From Hymenopus coronatus (lineage: Eukaryota; Arthropoda; Insecta; Mantodea; Hymenopodidae), in contig CM060895.1 of NCBI GenBank assembly GCA_030762935.1, forward strand, positions 30,184,501 to 30,248,500: 64,000 nucleotides of DNA, written 5' to 3'. Every line of letters begins with the position of its first letter. Position 1 is the stretch's first letter. A program made the position numbers and the translations under genes. The notes under the pieces were generated by a model. That model searched no databases. It was given only the letters and a program-made list of their open reading frames with translations, and was not told the DNA's origin. This document shows positions 61,463 through 64,000 of the stretch, piece by piece.

Positions 61463-64000
61463 CTGTAAAGTAATCATTAAAAGATTTTAATATCACAGTT
61501 ACTCACAAGATTTTAGGATTTCTCCTGTACTCACCTGAATCAGAGACAAGCACATGCAGCTTGCCTCCAGCAATTCCTTTTCGCATTTTTCCTTTCATTA
61601 CATCTATTTTTTTTTATTTCATCCATCTCCAATACGTCATTTCTTACCCAAAAGAGCAATCAATTCAGAGTTTAAAAACATATTGACAAATTATTTTAAT
61701 AAGCTTCAAGAAATAAAAAATGGGAGTGTCTCAATGCAGATTTATTTAAAATTGCTGAAATTCTAAGGAAAAATGCTGTTTCATCTGTTAGATTAATCAC
61801 AGATTATGATTGTCAGTAAAAACCTATACATATCAGGGTAGAACATCCATATTTATATACTGCCATTTATATGGAAAGCGTTTTAATTTGCAAAAAAAGA
61901 GAATGGAGTCAAATATGCAGGGATAAAATTTAACTATTATTGGAGAACTAAGAATCAAAGAGCAGTAAGTCCAATAGTCAATTGTTTGCAGCCCAAGTAT
62001 AGCCAGCTGCATTGTGGAACTTTGAAAAGATGGCAGTATTTATTGCATTAAATGCTGCAAATGAACACAAAGGAAGCACAAATGTTGAATTTGAGAGTTG
62101 GTAGACATTTGTTTCACGTAAAAACATCAATTTACTCAGTAAAAAAAAACTGAGTCTTAAGAAAGAGTGATTTTCTGCTATGCAAAATCAGATGTGCAGA
62201 CAAAACTCTGGTGTTCTTTTGTTGTCATAATGTCCTCTGTGAATTTTCAAAGAATTGTAGTTCCTACTGGTAATTTTGTAAGTGTGCATGAGAAAGAATG
62301 AATAACCATTGACTTGATGCAAGAAATTTGTATGAAATGAGTAACCTGATGCTCTGATTTTAAACAAGCCATGCTCATAGAGATCTCAGAGCCATTTAAC
62401 AGAGTTGGTGAAAAATTGAAATATTATCTCAATGCTGTAAAAGCTTGTTGGCTACCATCACTTTTACAGCCAACAGGTATTTTGGTTAACAAAACTTTAT
62501 CATGTGTATATTAATTTGTTTTACATTGTGACGTAGTGTTAAAAAACCAACTCAACAAATTAATACACATATAATTTGACCATCACTGTTACTGAATTCC
62601 TCCAAACAACAATCAAAACTTTATCAGTTTTAGAGTCAAAAGACATCTTTGTTAACAAACTTTTCACACACTATCTTCACCAATTTTATGTCAGCTTTAA
62701 TATACAGAAATAAGAGAAATTAAGAGATACATTAAAAAAGAAAGTGATCATAAATGTTGTTGGTAATTCACTGCAGCAATTGAGAAATTGCTATCAAGAG
62801 CTTTAAAACCAGGATACTTAACTTACTGATTGACCTTTTGAATAATGCCATAAGGCAGTATGGGAACTCTAATAATTCTACTGACAATTACACATCAGCA
62901 CTTTCAGCCAATGCATGGTCTCATTGATACCTTATTCACCAATCAGAATTGAACATAACCAATACTTTTAAAGCATGGGGCTCTAAAACTGACTGTATTT
63001 CTTTTTCTCCTACACTCATTTTTTATTCTTATAATCTCCAATTCAATTCAACTAGGGATCTAGGAGGGCTATTCTCATGGAATTTCTTATTCACTGTTGG
63101 TGATTGGTGCAAACTGTAAAAATGGTCAGATTTATGATCTGCAGAAGCACTACAAGATCTATATCACATAATACAATATGCTTCAGTGACTATGGCAACT
63201 GTTCTCGCATTGTAATTTCTTACCAGATTTCCCTCTTGCTTATAATTTTTCTTAGCTAATTTAATTGAGCTTTCAAGCTTATATTTGTCATTAGATAAGC
63301 ATCCCCATCCTCTAATGTTAAAATAAGGACAACATGCATCTGCTAAACTAAATTAAGTTACTGTAAACCTATTAGTACACTGATGTACTTCTACTTCATT
63401 TCTTCTTAAGTTCATCGCTGTTATTTACATATTAACACATGCTTATTTTTGTAGACATAAGATCCAATTCCCTTCTTGTCTGTCAAATATATCAGGACTT
63501 TAATAGTATGCAGTGTATTAAAGTTTCAAACCTGTTTATATTGTATACTATTTTAATAATTTTTCTATTAAATTTAATTCTTAGAATTGAAGTGTTTATT
63601 GTTTACACAGCTTGCACCAATAGTTTGCTGTCTTTACATACTTCTCTGCTGTCAATTTTTTGTCTCAAATTTATAATATGTGCATCTGCCAACAGAAACT
63701 AAAAAAGTCGTATTAAGGTGGAGTTGAAGGTAAAATGATCCTATGAAGCATGTTCTGAGTATATTTTAGATGAATTACATCAAGTTTCATTTTACACTCT
63801 GAAACAGTTCTGGATGATAATACTATAAAAATATCTGTTTTGAAACAGTTCTAGATGATACTATAAAAATACCTGTTTCAATTATCACCTAGCTACTATA
63901 CAAATACAAATGATAAAGAATCGTCAAATTAGACTTTAGTATTAAAGTCACAATTTCAAAGTTGAAAATTGTGGATTTTAATATTTTCAAAAATGCTCTC
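61463..64000. other. BTAF1 intron, 5' side of window
   Basis: No further BTAF1 exon could be supported here. It contains a partial inverted pair near 62460-62580 (AAAACTTTATCATGTGTATA..TTAATTTGTT and AACAAATTAATACACAT) and a 38-41 bp tandem duplication at 63801-63879. Otherwise unassigned. Confidence 0.5.
63801..63879. repeat. About 40-bp tandem duplication
   Basis: GAAACAGTTCTGGATGATAA, TACTATAAAAATATCTGTTTT (63801-63841) is followed by GAAACAGTTCTAGATGATAC, TATAAAAATACCTGTTTC (63842-63879). Confidence 0.85.

Noticed and set aside
60480..60560. Possible exon on the minus strand ([20 protein letters not shown], donor GAG before GTAATT)
   Set aside because: It has no BTAF1 homology I recognise, and the exons on either side already join in phase.
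61535..61590. Possible extra BTAF1 exon ending in CAG before a strong GTGAGT donor (frame ELLEASCMCLSLIQ)
   Set aside because: Phase would fit the next exon, but there is no pyrimidine tract or plausible acceptor upstream and the intron would be only 72 nt. Worth checking against transcripts.
1..64000. CRISPR arrays, operons, ribosome binding sites, phage or plasmid modules
   Set aside because: The spliced BTAF1 gene and element types show animal nuclear DNA; nothing prokaryotic was seen.

Overview
This is AT-rich, intron-dense, repeat-packed eukaryotic DNA. The only host gene I can support is the 3' half of BTAF1/Mot1 (TATA-binding-protein-associated factor 172, a Snf2-family ATPase that strips TBP from DNA). 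It lies on the minus strand as 17 coding exons between 61462 and 6053. All 16 introns obey GT-AG, the exon phases join without a break, and the joined exons total 2772 nt (923 codons plus stop). Together they encode the variable linker, the C-terminal HEAT repeats, the whole bipartite Snf2 helicase and the C-terminal tail. The 5' half of the gene lies beyond position 64000. The protein looks like animal BTAF1. The repeat types and the long AT-rich introns suggest a mollusc, most likely a coleoid cephalopod (octopus-like); that organism call is inference.

Layout. 1-6050: intergenic DNA or 3' UTR, mostly degenerate copies of one repeat family of about 0.8-0.9 kb (called rep-A here) plus SINEs. 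6053-22855: exons 17 to 12, with introns holding a rep-A copy, a 450-bp AAT-type array, an inverted SINE pair, four degenerate DNA transposons or fragments, a split Penelope-like element and an 87-bp perfect hairpin. 26200-38637: exons 11 to 7, with introns holding SINEs of several families, a DDE transposase remnant, a hAT fragment, a 97-bp tandem duplication and a second long hairpin. 38638-46906: one 8.3-kb intron filled by a LINE with RNase H that is split by a mariner, flanked by rep-A copies. 46907-52771: exons 6 and 5, separated by an intron containing an inverted-repeat DNA element and a second LINE. That LINE is disrupted by a hairpin MITE and by two tiny mitochondrial-like fragments. 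52772-64000: exons 4 to 1 with SINEs, rep-A and another Penelope GIY-YIG remnant.

No intact autonomous mobile element is present. Every transposase or reverse transcriptase seen is broken by stops, frameshifts, deletions or lost catalytic residues. The most unusual structures are the COX3-like/ATP6-like filler inside the second LINE, the 87-bp perfect hairpin beside an inverted Penelope remnant, and a second hairpin whose arms carry a hammerhead-like CTGAAGA...GAAAC core.
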